This document shows positions 6,130 through 6,296 of a stretch of 6,296 bases of DNA, piece by piece. The position numbers and the translations under genes are program-made. The notes beneath the pieces are model-generated. The model made no database searches and was not told the DNA's origin. It was given only the letters and a program-made list of their open reading frames with translations. The DNA comes from Actinobacteria bacterium UBA4719 (GTDB lineage: Bacteria > Actinomycetota > Actinomycetes > Actinomycetales > Dermatophilaceae). The stretch is taken from NCBI GenBank assembly GCA_002404345.1, contig DHJN01000017.1, positions 2,199 through 8,494 of the forward strand. The letters are read 5' to 3'. The first letter of the stretch is position 1. Each line of letters starts with the position of its first letter.

Positions 6130-6296
6130 ATGACCTATGTCATCGCCCAGCCTTGTGTTGACCTCAAGGACAAGGCCTGCATCGAGGAATGCCCCGTCGA
6201 CTGCATCTACGAGGGTGAACGCTCGCTCTACATCCACCCCGACGAGTGCGTCGACTGCGGCGCCTGCGAGCCCGTCTGCCCGGTCGAGGCCATCTT
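6130..6296 (+). CDS. fdxA: 7Fe ferredoxin ([3Fe-4S][4Fe-4S], FdxA/FdxC type), 3'-truncated by the window edge
   Basis: Small soluble electron carrier. Fifty-five codons plus two bases are present, out of an expected 105-110 residues. The cysteine layout is diagnostic. By analogy with Azotobacter ferredoxin I, C9, C17 and C50 would bind the 3Fe-4S cluster. C21, C40, C43 and C46 (CVDCGAC, then EPVCP) would bind the 4Fe-4S cluster. The C25 position matches the non-ligand cysteine of that protein. The second CxxCxxCxxxCP motif is complete and the first has the wider spacing typical of the 3Fe site. The redox partner is not in the window. In actinobacteria such ferredoxins often lie upstream of dapC and can serve cytochrome P450s or other oxidoreductases, but what follows here is unseen. 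The start is ATG 6130 with AGGAGGA in front. It is divergent from the acetyltransferase gene. The mycobacterial counterpart is named fdxC. Confidence 0.95.
   Translation, partial: MTYVIAQPCVDLKDKACIEECPVDCIYEGERSLYIHPDECVDCGACEPVCPVEAI

Overview
The window looks like core chromosome of a high-GC Gram-positive bacterium (Actinomycetota). Third codon positions are strongly G/C, GTG starts are used, and one gene encodes MshB of mycothiol biosynthesis, a thiol pathway essentially confined to Actinomycetota. A gene set with typA, mshB and a 7Fe ferredoxin close together resembles the neighbourhood known from mycobacteria and relatives (typA, mshB, fdxC). The family or genus cannot be fixed from the sequence alone.

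Layout, left to right. (1) The 3' part of typA/bipA, a translational GTPase, runs in from the left edge to 1748. (2) A 70-bp spacer holds a perfect 9-bp inverted repeat and a short tandem repeat at the mshB start. (3) mshB (1819-2808) makes the mycothiol deacetylase and carries three in-frame repeats. (4) A flavin reductase-like gene (2805-3317) overlaps mshB by ATGA. (5) A membrane-anchored VanW-family protein gene (3336-5012) follows after 18 bp. These four genes share a strand and are closely spaced, so one operon is plausible, with mshB and the flavin reductase the most tightly coupled. (6) On the minus strand, converging on the VanW gene with only 4 bp between stop codons, is a GNAT acetyltransferase of the Rv0428c type (5017-6006). 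(7) A 123-bp divergent spacer contains an AT-rich island that reads as a -10 element on both strands. (8) A 7Fe ferredoxin gene (fdxA/fdxC type) starts at 6130 with a strong Shine-Dalgarno and runs off the right edge.

Functionally the window mixes translation/stress (TypA), thiol redox (MshB), flavin and iron-sulfur electron transfer (flavin reductase, ferredoxin), a cell-envelope protein (VanW family) and an acetyltransferase. The only pathway-level link supported is redox, and that is inference from proximity. I see no mobile element, CRISPR array, tRNA/rRNA gene, toxin-antitoxin pair or defence system, and no convincing new multi-gene system. The most unusual features are the slippage-type repeats inside mshB, the structured leader in front of it, and the face-to-face -10 elements between the acetyltransferase and ferredoxin genes.
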